Assembly: GCA_013397455.1 (NCBI GenBank)
Contig: VYZB01000036.1
Coordinates: 1,881,804-1,945,803, forward strand
Origin: Crotophaga sulcirostris
Taxonomy: Eukaryota > Chordata > Aves > Cuculiformes > Crotophagidae
Direction: 5' to 3'
DNA length: 64,000 nt
Position numbers and translations under genes: made by a program. Below the pieces are notes generated by a model. That model had not been told where the DNA came from, searched no databases, and was given only the letters and a program-made list of their open reading frames with translations. This document shows, piece after piece, positions 1 to 12,091 of the stretch; position 1 is the stretch's first letter; each line of letters starts with the position of its first letter.

Positions 1-807
1 TAGCTTGAACATTTATCAAAGTCTCTTCTGCGGGTGGCCTGTATAGAATTTTCCTCTTGTGTGAAGAGGATTCGGATGCAGCTTTTCTTCTGATTAGTGC
101 TGTGATTTTTAGAAGCTCCATTTTCCTTGGTCTCCTGTGATATTGCTCTTTTGTTCTTTGAAATGTATAGTACTGAGCAAAGTAATTCAGCACATTTCAG
201 ATCAGCGGTAAATAAATTCCCAATGGCATGCTGAATTGGAATACATATTAATGTGATTCCCCTTTCCAAAACTTCCTAGCCTCTATATTTCTACAGGGGT
301 AGGGTACTGTAAAACGGTCTATGTAGCAATGTTTTATCAGGCGACCTAACAGTATTTGTCAGTAGTAATCTGGGACTTGACGTGGCCCTGCATAGCCCAC
401 TTGTTTTCTTGGAAGTTAACTTGAATCCGTTACTTAGCAGCTTTCAGCAGATGGGAAAGTTGCCACCATTTTCAGTATAGACTGCCCACTCTTCCTAATG
501 TTTCACTAATTTGATCTTATGCTGCTGGGTTGAATCTGTAGCACATGGTAAAAACAGACATAGAGATGCCTTAAATCTCTAAGCTGCTTCTTGAATTGTT
601 TCCTTCCCTGCCCTTCCTTATATACGACCTTTCATGAAAATTTAAATTGCTAAATAGGAGATCAAATGGTCAAAAAATTTTGTCCTCACTTAGATGTCAC
701 AGAGTTAAAAAAGGGGTTAGAAGGGATCCTTTAGGCCAGCTACCAAACTGACATGGGTCAAATACATGCCAGCTATTTGGGTAGTTTGTCTGGGTCACTC
801 TAGTGGA
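1..807. other. Unassigned noncoding stretch
   Basis: AT-rich sequence with no long open frame, no recognised repeat and no RNA gene that I can see. The last ~140 bases before the CR1 (from about 667) may be a further decayed part of the same insertion, but I could not match them to CR1 by eye. Confidence 0.6.
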
Positions 808-1373
808 GACCAATTGCACCCCCAGCAAGTTTGCTCGTGACACCAAGTTGTGTGGGATGGTTGACACACCGGAGGGAAGGAATGCCATACAGACAGGCTT
901 GAGAGGTGGGCCTGTGCAAACCTCCTGAAGTTCAACAAAGCCAAGTGCAAAATCCTTCACATGGGTCAGGGCAATCCCAAGCACCCCAGGTTGGTTAGAG
1001 AATGAATTGAGAGTAGCCTTGAGGAGAAGAATTTGAGGATATTGGTTGATAAGAAACTCAACATGACCTGGCAATACGTGCTTGCAGCCTAGAAAGCCAA
1101 CCATATCCTGGACTGCATCAAAAGAAGTGTGACCAGCAGGTTGAGGTAAGTGGTTCCCCCCCTCTACTCTGCCCTCCTGAGACTCTGGAGTACTGCATTC
1201 ACCTCTGGGGCCCCCAACACAAAAGAACATGTGCCTTTTGTAGTGAATCCATGAAGATGGTCAGAGGGCTGAAGCGCCTCATATGTAGACAGGCTGAGGG
1301 AGTTGGAGTTATTCAGCCTGGACAACAGAAATGTCCAGGGAGGCTTCCAGCTCCTAAAGGGGACCTACGAAAG
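808..1373 (+). mobile_element. CR1 LINE remnant, 3' part of ORF2 (reverse transcriptase), truncated
   Basis: Read on the plus strand this follows the known CR1 ORF2 from the end of the reverse-transcriptase palm to the C-terminal region. It starts with the block that in CR1 reads 'SKFADDTKLCG', followed by 'VDTPEGR', the 'KAKCK' region, the 'AQKANRIL' region and the '[12 protein letters not shown]' region near the end. Here the catalytic FADD box is changed to FARD (about 829-840), and a stop codon soon follows, so the element is dead. The 5' end of the LINE and its 3' untranslated tail are missing, and frame changes are scattered through it, which suggests an old copy. The 177-residue open frame on the opposite strand is only the shadow of this element. 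CR1 elements are avian and reptilian non-LTR retrotransposons that copy by target-primed reverse transcription and are typically truncated at the 5' end. The assignment to CR1 is firm; the subfamily is not determined. Confidence 0.9.
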
Positions 1374-4300
1374 AGTAATCAGTTTTCAACAGCTGGAAAG
1401 CCCCAGTGTGTGAACCCCAGTCTTTGTGAGGTCTTTGTTAGGTCAGTTACATCTGCCACAGCATGGTTATTGTTAATTAAGGGAATTAATGAGCACAATC
1501 CTGCAGTTGCATAATCATTATGATATTATGGTATTCATTTATATTCAATTCTATAATTATTATGATATTAAAAACCGGACAAGCCACTTCTTTTGCCAAT
1601 TTAGAGGTTAAAAGCAAAAGTAAATGAACCAAAAAGATTTTACGAGAGCGCACACTTCTCCAGCATTGATTCACATGCTACCTTCCGACTTTCCCCAAAG
1701 CTACATGAAAAATATCAGCTTCCCAATGACTGTGTCCATCTGTGTCCAGTTCAAAACATAGGTAAGAACAGACATGGTGCTTTTCAGACCACATGTTCTG
1801 AGCAGCAGTCTTTACTATTACAAAGAAATCACTTCTCTGCTGAAAAGAAGAATGGATTCCAGATGCAATGTGCTTCAAGGGAAAACTTGTTGGGCAAACA
1901 TTCATTTCCCAAAAGTTGCGGTCAAGTATTTGACTGATTCACGTCATGTTTTAGTTAGCATATGATGCAAGGCTATTTGTCCAAATATATGCATTTGGAA
2001 ACTAAGTTTGGTTTCAAGTAGATATTAAATGAAAAAAATGACAAGTTAAGTTCGAAAAGAGATTTGTGATAATATGCATTTCAAGGTGTGTCATAGAGTC
2101 TAAGGTACAATGAAATGTCCCTAAATTTGATCCATCCCCGGGAACATGCCATCACATGTTTTTAAGACAATGCCTGTTCACTTCTTCTGGGAAGAATTTT
2201 CAATGTTCCTTGCTATGTGCCTGAAATAAAATTATTTTTGTTTTGTTTTTTTTTCTTTTTGGTGATAAGGAATACCATAATGATATCATCCATCTCCCAT
2301 ACACTCAGTCAAGAGTATTGTCTGATTAAACATATAAAGTCTAATTATAATTTTTTGCCTGTCTTTGGCATAATCACAAGTAAAATAGGCAGACAGGAAT
2401 ACAGTTTGAGTTCTACATGGTCATTCTATGCATCACTTAAACAAAGAAGAAAAAATACTGATTAAGAAATGGTATCTGCTCATCTAATCTTCTATCATAA
2501 AGTCAGAAAGATGAAAAAAATTATAATCATTCTCTCAAAGCTGCCTTTATATTTCTCTGAAAAAAATGGGGGACTTGCTAGATGAATTATTTTAATATTT
2601 TTAGTCTTAAAATGCCACTTTTCCTTGCACATGAACCTCTCCTGCTCTTAATATGGCTAAATAAATATTCAGTGGATGCCTTTTGTATGCATATCAAACA
2701 TTTGGATTTCTTTTTCTGGTTTTGGGAGGCAGGGTTGAGGGCTTAGTTTTTTCTGCAAAGGACTATCTGTATGTAAATACTGTTTCTTGGATGGCCAGAA
2801 GGGTTGTTAAATCAGTGCAGCCATATAGAATATAGCCCTTTTTCACATTTTCTAGCTGGCAACCTCTAAAGACCTTGATTCACATATATCAGATGATACA
2901 TCATCAGATAGGGCTTTAATAAATAAGAACTGAAAGGCTTTATTCTTATTTACATCTATTAATGACCTGCCCAATATCACACTGTCCTGAAGAAGTCCTT
3001 GTAAGCACAAGACCAACCATTTCATCCCACCCTTATGAGCAGTAAGGTTCAGCTGATCACCAATAATTCATTAAGCCACCACACCTCAGCCTCCCCTGCC
3101 CTTAAGGTAGTCTGATGGGAGAGTAAGTGGCTCAAAACTTTTTGAGAATCAGGTCATGTTAGTCTCTAAATCACTAGCCAAATTTGAAAATGGAAACTAG
3201 GAATTGTGGGATTGATCCTTAATTCTTGAAGACAGTGACAGAAAAAGAACAGAACAGAGTCTTATGTAAAATGTGAGAATATGAAAATAAGGGAGAACAA
3301 AGTTCAGTGCTTACAAACTAGTACCCTCCCATCACATTCCTGGAATTCAAGGACATACAAACATATCTTCATGTTTGTAAAGACAATAAGTTCTTCTCAA
3401 CTCAGATATTTCCTAGGTTTTGCTGAATATGGAAATATTTCTTCTAACCAGTGTATTGCACAAGGCAAAAAAATATCTTACAGTCTGGTACAGGTTTCTG
3501 TTTGTTCCATGTGATGTTGTGGTAGTATAGAACAGTCATCACAGATGACCTGGCTCACATTCACTCGTTTACATCCCTGGGTATAAAGTGCAGCTACTTT
3601 AATTCGGCAGTATTTAAAATCCACTTTTCAAGGATGCAAGATGGTATTTTAATTGAAGAAAACAAAGGCGTGATTGCACGCATGTGTAATAAATGTAGTT
3701 TTAATACTTACCCTGAAGATGGCAGCATGAAAACAGAAAACAAATGCTTCGGTAGGGACTTCCCAGGGGTACTTTGGATCCTCCCGATTCTTGGCTTTAT
3801 TCTGTTCTTAATAAGACTTAACAGTTTAAACACATCGCAATTAAAATTCAGAATGGTCAGCAACGAGAAACACCCAGAGAGCAAATATTCAAGAGGGGGC
3901 AAAAATCATTAAGACATGCATTATTAAAACCAATAATGATTAAATAAGGAACCTTTTGACCGAAGTTCATTAACAGAATGTACAGTTTCAAAATACTGAA
4001 TCAGAAAATATTAACATTCAACTAGATCCTGGTGAACTAGCAAAGCTTTAAGCTGCAATGAAAGTAATTGTGATGGGCTGCCTCTCCCATCAAAGTGACA
4101 GCTATGATATTTAAAAAGAACATCTTGGTGCTTATTCTGAGTGGCAATACTTTCCTGCATTTAAATCTATTCCCCATCACAGATGTCTCCCTTCAATCCT
4201 TTTGCATCTCTTTCTTGTATCTCCTTCATGCATACAGGTACACCTTCCTGTTAGCGCACAGGCATTATCTAATTGTTTAATGTCCCTAATAACTATCTAA

Positions 4301-7300
4301 TATGTTTAACTACAAACCAACATAATATTTTCTTTGCATGAATGCTGAAAATTACTTAATTTATGACTCATGGAGTAAATAGAGTTTGATGCCAAGAGGC
4401 TGTGGTACCCTTAAGCTCAGATGTGTTGAAATGTTCATGTCAAGTGTCATTATTTTATTTTGTTTTATCACACTGAAGTGATGACTATATAATAGGTTTT
4501 AAACTAAGGTAAAACAGAAACTTTACAGTAAATCATTGCCCAACATTAGGAGATATTAACAGGATAAGAAGATGCAATCCATCTGGAGCCAAATAAATTC
4601 TTACAAAGAACAACCTAAAAGAAATTCCTCCAGAAATACAGTATATCCACACAAGTAGAAACTGCGATATGTTAACTTTTCATGGCATTTTAGCAAGAGT
4701 ATACTCACAATTCTCCAGTCCCCATTTGTATCTCTAAATCTACACATCAGCATATTTTCTTTGACTGCAAACTAAAATAATGTGTGAGAGGAAAAAGATG
4801 TCTGGTGTTACAGATTATACTAAATGATTTTTCAGCCCTTCTGTATAATAAGAGGCTATTCTGTTATGCTTAGAGAAGAATATGGTGACTTAGAGAAGAG
4901 TATGGGCAGCCAATGATTTTGAGAAATGAAAAAAAGTTGGCTCAAATTCTACTACAAGTTCCTGATACGTGACTGGAAGAAGCAGCTGAATCATTACTTT
5001 GTCTTTGAACGTGGCTGGAAAATACCGTGACGGAGTGAATCATCACCGTCCTGTAAGTTCTCTTTCTTACCATAAACAATGTAGTGTCTGGAAAAGTACT
5101 GTAGAACAAATGTTACAACTCCTGTAATTCTGGTTTGGGAAGAGATGTTACTAACAAATGGTAAGAGAGTTAGGTCTGTTTGCATCTCTGCAGCTCGAAT
5201 AAGCTTCGATACAGAAATTCTCTTAAGAGCTGGTGATTGATGTCACAGCAAATATATCCAAAAGATGGTTTTGCCTGTATGTTATTTGCCTGAATGTCAT
5301 CTGTTAGGTGGCCAGTGCACACTACAACATACCTTTTCCCTTAAGAAATGGATGGCTGCTAAGTTGGTCTTAGAAAGGGAGCAGCTGGAGCACAATTCAC
5401 TGTATTCCTGAAGACAGAATAATATTTATGCATTTTCATAGCAATTTCAAACTTAAAATTGTCCCCAGTTTTATAATATAGAATATATCAAGTAAGCAAA
5501 CAAGTTAGCATTGGAAAATGCCTAGACTCTTTGTTGGAGTGTTTTTATTTTTCCTGAAATGGGAAAATGATCTGCAAGCCCCCCGACATATGCCGTTATT
5601 TAACAGTGGGGATGTAGTATATTAATCTCCACTCCCTATTAACAAAAGTTATGAGAAGGAGACGTTTGTAGACTTTGGTTTCTTAGTCCTCGTCTGCAAC
5701 AGCCCTTCCAAAGAGTCACGTGTAGCCATCTGGTTACCATCTGGGTCTTATCAAATAGCATGGGACACTTCCAAGTAGTTAGGCAGCCAAAAACTGAGCA
5801 GCCACAGCTTGTGTATAAGAATACCTGAAAAAAATATGCATACTCAGTCATGGAGGCCATGTGTACTGAGCATATGATCCTCTCTGGCTCTTCATCTTTG
5901 AATACCTGAGGCCAGATTAATTTTGATTACCGTAGCTCCTTTGATGTATTGCAGACTGAGTCCAGTCTTTGCTTTCTAAGCTATAATCATGCTGCTGAAA
6001 TTGCACCTTCTGACACCAGTGAGGTAAGACTGTACTTTTGTAGCACCTAGTACTTACAGAGGATTTATACCTCAGCTGAAGGAAGTTGTACAGGTTGAAC
6101 ATGTGGCTTCATGGATATTCTGAAGGCACAATGAACTTTGCAACTCTCCCATGTTTTTACTCTACAACAATGCCTACTCCTTGGGCTTTTTTGAGCCATA
6201 GAATACCCAGAGGAATGTTATACTTCTGAAACCCATTTCCTAGTCATAAGCCTATTTTCAACATATGAATATAGCAGGAGTGCATTACACCCAGCATGAA
6301 CATTTGATCTTAGAGCCAAATGAATGATTTGCAGCTGCCATGTTTGGACAACGGGTCATCTCTTCAGATGCAAAGAAAAATAAAAATCTGCAGCATCTTT
6401 TTGTAGCATGCCTTGACTGCATCTGCTGGTAATTCAGCCCTTCCATTCTTGTTTTGCTGGAAGCACAATTAAGGAGCGCTGAATATAGCAATAAAACACT
6501 GATCCTCTAATCCCATAACTGGTTCTGCTGAGACTCTACCACATGCAACCAAAACCAAAACAAAACAAAGCAAAAAGAGTAATTAATGAAATAAAACAGA
6601 TGTCATGTATTTGATACCCCCTGTCCTTTCGCCACATAGTATTTGGGAATTGCTGTGCTAGTAAGCTACTATTCGAGTGAGTATAAGGGACTGATTCTTC
6701 CAGTTGCATAAACTGGTGTAGTTTCATTTAAGGTAATGAACTCTCACATTGTACCCATTTGAGGATTTGGCCCAAGGTCTATTATGACTTCTAGTAGTTT
6801 TCCTGACAAAACAGTACATTTCCACCTCTTCCTGAGACCAAGCTCAAAGTACGTATAGAAAAGGCCCAGTTCATGAATTTGGGTTTGCTATTCATCTTCT
6901 TTCACAACATTTTTTGCAGCCACATTACTCCTCTGAGGGATTTTGCAATCCTAGGCTTGTATTTGTCTTGAGCTGTAGAAAATATGTATCTTTGGAGGAA
7001 GGAATATTTCTAACCCTACAAGCAAAAAGGCAATAAGTTGTCTAGACTAGAGTTAGGCAAACTGGTACGGGGGCAGGGCGAAAGCTAGCAATATCATTTA
7101 AAGTCATTTAAAGTTTAGCTAAAGATAAAAAGTTGAATATGTATCAGAACATTTCAGGACTGTTCTGAAAGGAACAGGGGAGTTCTCTATCCTCTTGATT
7201 TTCAGTTTGGATTAAAACCAAAAATTGCCCTGTGTTTCATGAAAGTATATCCATCCACATACAACATTTGAGGTTGAAACTGAAGACAATTAATGGCCTT

Positions 7301-8500
7301 CCATATAAGAGGAAAATAGGAGACAGGCTGATGGGACAGTGCTTAAAAAAAGCAGAGAAGAGTTCTGGTCTGAAAAAAATATCAAATTTGAAGTAAGTAT
7401 ATGGATATTTCTTCCCTCCTCTTTTGCCAAAGGAGATACAAGTTGTGGGACTTGAGACATAAAAGGAACTAGAATAATAGAACTGATCCAAGTAATTCCT
7501 CTGTATGAAAATACCTATTGCTCTGTAGGAGTACACCCATTGCTCTTTTGGTATCTATCATGGCCAAAAAGTGATAAGGTAATAACATCTCCAGAATTTG
7601 ATAATAGGATAGGTGACACTGGTAAGCAAAGTAATTTTGCCTTTACAAAAAAGTAATTACATGTTTGCTTACTTAAGAGCAACAGTAATCACTGCAATCT
7701 AGCCAATGGTTCAGTTTCCAACTAAAAAGCCATCAAACTACCACGAAAATAAATGTGTGGAAGCTGGAACTTTAAATTTACCAGTTTAACGGAAAGAAAA
7801 AAAATCTTTATACAAACAAACTTTATGCCAAAAAAAACATAGTCCAACACACTCAAATTGCCTCTTTGATTTATGAAAGGTTATTCAATTTCAATGAATC
7901 CTTCTTTCACTGTTTTAAAAATATTAAGTTTGAGTTAATAGAACATTTTAGAATGTTTTGCTTTTTAGTCACTCACTGGCTTTTGTTCCTTCCAGGTAAC
8001 ATGCTTCTGTTTTTTTTGTTTAATATTCCCAGCTTCTCAAATCAGAACATTCTTTCATGAGTAGGATTGAAGCATTCCAGTTAATGGTGTTATGAAAGCT
8101 TCCTGCTTTTGACTGATCACAGATGAAAAATAGCTAACTGCCTAGTCTCGCTGAACTGACAGCATTGACCCAGACAAAAGCTTATAAAGGCATGAAGTCA
8201 GAATCATGAAGGCTAAACAAGAAGTATTTTCTTTATTCCTGTAAAGCTGGGATCTTCTAAGGAAAGACAGTAGTGGTGGCTAAGCTTTCAGTACGTAAAA
8301 TCTGAAGATTTGCCAAGACAATCAGTATTACTGGATGTGGAGGCTTCAGAGTCTACATTGTCCTTGAATGGAAACTTCACAGAGTCTGTTAATGCCTGAA
8401 GTATCAATTGGCAAAACTCATGAGAGAGGACCTGAGAGCTAGAACGTAGGCGGTGATCAATGCAAGTGTGAGTTTGAGTATTTGTGGAAAGAATGCCAGA
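1374..8500. other. Unassigned noncoding stretch
   Basis: About 7 kb of AT-rich sequence. I see no recognisable coding frame, RNA gene, LTR or CR1 piece. Open frames here are at most about 100 codons and look random. A pair of near-identical AT-rich phrases ('ataatcattatgatatta' type) lies at about 1513-1570, and short homopolymer tracts occur, for example T runs near 2240. Confidence 0.6.
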
Positions 8501-9560
8501 AGCACAAACAACTACATGACTTCAAACACATATTGGGAAAAATCTGAAGTACAGACATAGATGAAGGGGGTAACATAAGACCACAGGAACAGAGGGTGAT
8601 GAGGTCAGAGCAACAGAGATTGAGACACTGACTTGCTCCATTAGGAAATTAATACAAATAACAAGATGGAAGTGAAGAAAAGAAAAACTGATTTCACTAA
8701 GGGGAAGGAAAACAGGGTCTGGTCTTTTAGGCCAAGGGAAATATAAATGATTTTCAAGATGTTGAGAAGGAGAAGGAAACATGATTCTCAGACAGAAGGG
8801 AGAGAATGAAGGACTGAATGCTCTTAAAAGCCTAGTGAAGAGGCAGGTTTATATTACGCAGGAATCCTGGCTAAGAAACTGTCGACTTGTTATTTGAGCA
8901 GATCCAGTAGAAAATGTGTTGCTTGTCAGGATGCATTTAGTAAGACTATAAATTAGATGAGACTGTAAGGTTAAAGAGACTTCTGATAAGAGCCACAAGA
9001 ATGACCTGATTATCTTTCATGATGAGATAAATGACGTAAGTGTCCCATTAGGTGAAGCTCCCAGTTGAAGTATACATTCAGTCACTTAAAGCTCATGGTA
9101 GGTAGTTACTGAAGTTTTTCAAGTCCTTAGGAAAGGAAGAAAAAGCATGGCAAGATCAGGAAGCAAAAGAATAACCTAAGATAGCAAGTACAATAGGAAA
9201 GATTAGAAGGAAGAAGTGTCCACAAGGAATGCAGAGGTGTACTGACAGAGGAAAGGAAGTGAGGATAAAATTATATCTTCAAACACAGGAAATGTAGGGG
9301 TAAAGTGAGAATGAAGCTGAATAAGACCTGGCAGAGGATAAGAAAATAAAAAGAGTAGGCTTTTTGAGCCATATACATGAAAAACCTGGGGAGGGAGGAG
9401 AAGGGGAAGTGAAGCCATTAAGCAATGACAATCTCAGTTTCTCTGAAAACTGCATGAAGTATCCACTTCTGAGCTTTCATTAATGACAGCAGCTCAGAAT
9501 GCAAAGTAAAAAGCAGAAGGGCTAAACAGGAGTTCTTAGAAAAGAAAAGCGTAGGGGTCT
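8500..9560. other. Purine-skewed noncoding kilobase
   Basis: The plus strand is visibly enriched in A and G over about 1 kb, with many 'gaagaa', 'ggaaag' and 'agaagg' phrases and few pyrimidine runs. This explains the two proline/serine/leucine-rich open frames on the minus strand at 8522-8782 and 9203-9418, which I take to be composition artefacts and not genes. No repeat family was recognised. Skew of this kind can come from an old transcribed or inserted sequence, but nothing here proves it. Confidence 0.45.
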
Positions 9561-11748
9561 TTTTCTAAGAACTTAATTAGTGATGCAAATTTGGGAAGCA
9601 TCTGCACTACAGAGAAGCACCATGCTATCGTGCAGTATCAGGTGACCTTGAAGACTGTCATAACAACGATTGTATAGCAGTTAATGCTTCCAAATGCTGC
9701 AGTTACAGAACGATAACAAAAACTCTCTGCTATAAATGGGAAGAACTTTGTGACTGGGTGGAAACAGACTCGGATATCTAACAGATTAGCTGAGGTCTCT
9801 GAATTATTACGTAGAGAGGGCTAAAAACCTAAAAAATAACAGGAAATATGTCCAGTATAAGTAGAAAAGTCCTAAGGACATATAAATTTCATGACTTTGA
9901 GTACCTTGTACTGTACTGATCAACTGTGAATTGACCAATTGTGTAGTGATCAATTCAGAATTACAAACACATAGTGTGAGAGAAATTATACCAAGCTGCT
10001 GCAGAGCTCAAAGCTACATGAAGGAACTTGTGTTGGTCACCTAACTTCAAGATGGTTAGTGAGGAACAAAATAAATCATACCTTTTTTTTTTTACACAGC
10101 ATTGGAATTGAATTACATTATGTAACCATCCAAAACCACCAGAATGAACATAACTTCTCGAATTCCTCTCTGCTTTTTGTTTCTAACAAAAATGTGAGTT
10201 AGTTTTAGGTGAATTCTAATAGCATTTACAAAACTAACAACTGCAGCTTTCCGGTTCTTTTAAGTTAGTGAATTTTCAAAGTATTGACATATTCTGATGT
10301 GTATGGTAGGAACTCCAAAGGAAAACGAAGCAATACTGCAGGTAAAAAAAAAAAGAGAGAGAGAGAATTTTAAACTAAGCTTATTGTACAACTACTGTAA
10401 ACTAAGCTCTTTCAACTGAAATATTTACTTGCTCTGTCAGTCATCAATGCAACATGGTTTCCTTCTTGCTGAGTCTATATAGTTCTTTCACAATGCACCT
10501 TCAAGATTCATTTTAATTCACATATCCTGTCTACCAACCTCACTCCCAGAATTATGAGCTCTATTGATGTCTTTAGACATCTCTTGATATCAAGAACATG
10601 ACTGTATAGGGAAGTGGGCTCCATTGATGGCAGGTCTAAGGTTGAGAGCCTTGATGCGAGGATTTCTAAGAAATAACTCAATAATCCTTGCCGGACCAAC
10701 ATGTAAACCAGATTCCTTTCACTTAACCTTCAGACCACAAATAGAGGAAAAAAACATGAATAAACTTAAGAATTAGAACAGCTGTTGTGTTAGTATTTTA
10801 AGGCATCCAGATACAGTTATGAAAATATGAAATAATTACAATGTTAAATTGCACCTTAGTGTTGCAATCTCATCCTATTTTTGCATAGGTCACAGCCTTC
10901 AAATCCCCATGTAATATCATTAGTCAAAACATTTCACTTGTTAAGCATTTCAATCACTGGCTTATTTTTAATAACATATTAAATTCTGGTGAAGTTGATT
11001 GGCTTCAATTCAAGTTTAGAGGTTTTGATTCAGCCAGAAAAAGACATGTTCACATTCTTCAGGCCAAGAAGTTCCTTGGCTGCACTGTTTTCCTCTTCCG
11101 TTACCATTAGCTGGGCTCTGCTTATTACCCTCCTCTTCTCTACAATCATTGCTCAGACACTGTTGTTTTTGTTGCTATGCTATCTCTTCCTGTTTGTACT
11201 ACAAATATTACATCACTCCAACATCAGAGTGATGTTTAGGAGGAGAGCTCAGTGCTATAACCTTGGCGGGGGAGGGTTTAGAGTATTTGCCATAGAACTC
11301 TTATGTTTCTCACCTTTCCAGTCCGACCTTCATTTTGAACTTGGCGATGCATAATGATGAACCTCTGCACAGGATGAAAGAAAGGCTCCTTACTGTTGTT
11401 AGCATTTGCTTGACTGGTAACAGATGTTCATGATAGAGATCATTTTTTTTAAGTGTTTGCTGTTTTGTTTTTTCAGGTCCAATGTACAAGGGAAGAAGAT
11501 TATTAATATTCTGATCAGATACCACACTTTCCATAAGTCCATTTTTCTCACTGTTCATGAGAGCCACTTGTCACACATTTTCACAACATGTTATCAATTT
11601 TACATAGCTTCCATTCAAATCATTTCAAAATCAAGAATGATCCAAGAAAGCATTACTAGAATCAACATCAGAACTCTTTTAATTCTTTCTCTGTGTTCTG
11701 TCAGTTTAACTGTTATATTCTGTTCAGCAACAAGAAAAAGAAAAGTGA
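9561..11748. other. Unassigned noncoding stretch
   Basis: AT-rich sequence without a recognised feature. A short A-run followed by a GA dinucleotide repeat lies at about 10346-10368. A good splice-acceptor-like motif (pyrimidine tract ending in cag at 11474-11476) opens a frame that stays open to 11789, just upstream of the broken coding-like segment described separately. Confidence 0.5.
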
Positions 11749-12091
11749 CTCGTGATTTTTCACTCTCAAGGACACCGCAGTTCCACTGAGAGTGATCTTT
11801 CTTCTCTCATCCCTGTAGAAATCCCTGCACCTGTGCTTGAAGGCTTTGAGGTCTCAGCTAATGAAGCAGGAGCTATTTATAACTCTCCAACTCTCAAACA
11901 GTTTTTGATGAAAAACGGTCAGTCCTGAAAGCATCTGTGCCACGCAAATAGTTCCTCAGAGTGAACTTTCGACCAGCTCAGCTCAGAGAGGACAATCTGT
12001 CCTTTCTGCCTTCTCCTCCTCACGTCAGACGTTGTCTAGCAAGATACAGTTTCATGTTTTAACTTTAAAAAGGAAGGAATTTGAACCATAA
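11749..12091 (+). pseudogene. Broken coding-like segment, candidate retropseudogene of unknown parent
   Basis: Two plus-strand open frames abut. The first runs 11749-11925 (59 codons, stop at 11926-11928) and the second, shifted by one base, is open past 11927 and ends at a TAA at 12089-12091 (54 codons). The conceptual protein is unlike the chance frames nearby: it is rich in Ser, Pro, Glu, Thr and Gln, with phrases such as 'STESDLSSLIPVEIPAPV' and 'NSPTLKQFL' in the first part and 'SELSTSSAQRGQSVLSAF' in the second. The change of frame occurs around the A-run at 11911-11915. Just upstream, a third frame ending at 11789 carries a basic stretch 'RKRKVTRDFSLSRTPQF' and also runs into the first frame by a shift. 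An AATAAA at 12798-12803 followed by a ten-A run at 12843-12852 could be the trace of a polyadenylated retrocopy tail. I do not recognise the parent protein. It could also be a chance composition or a low-complexity exon; the disruption argues against an active gene. Confidence 0.35.

Noticed and set aside
697..1230. 177-codon open frame on the minus strand
   Set aside because: It is the antisense of the CR1 reverse-transcriptase remnant and has no independent coding signal.
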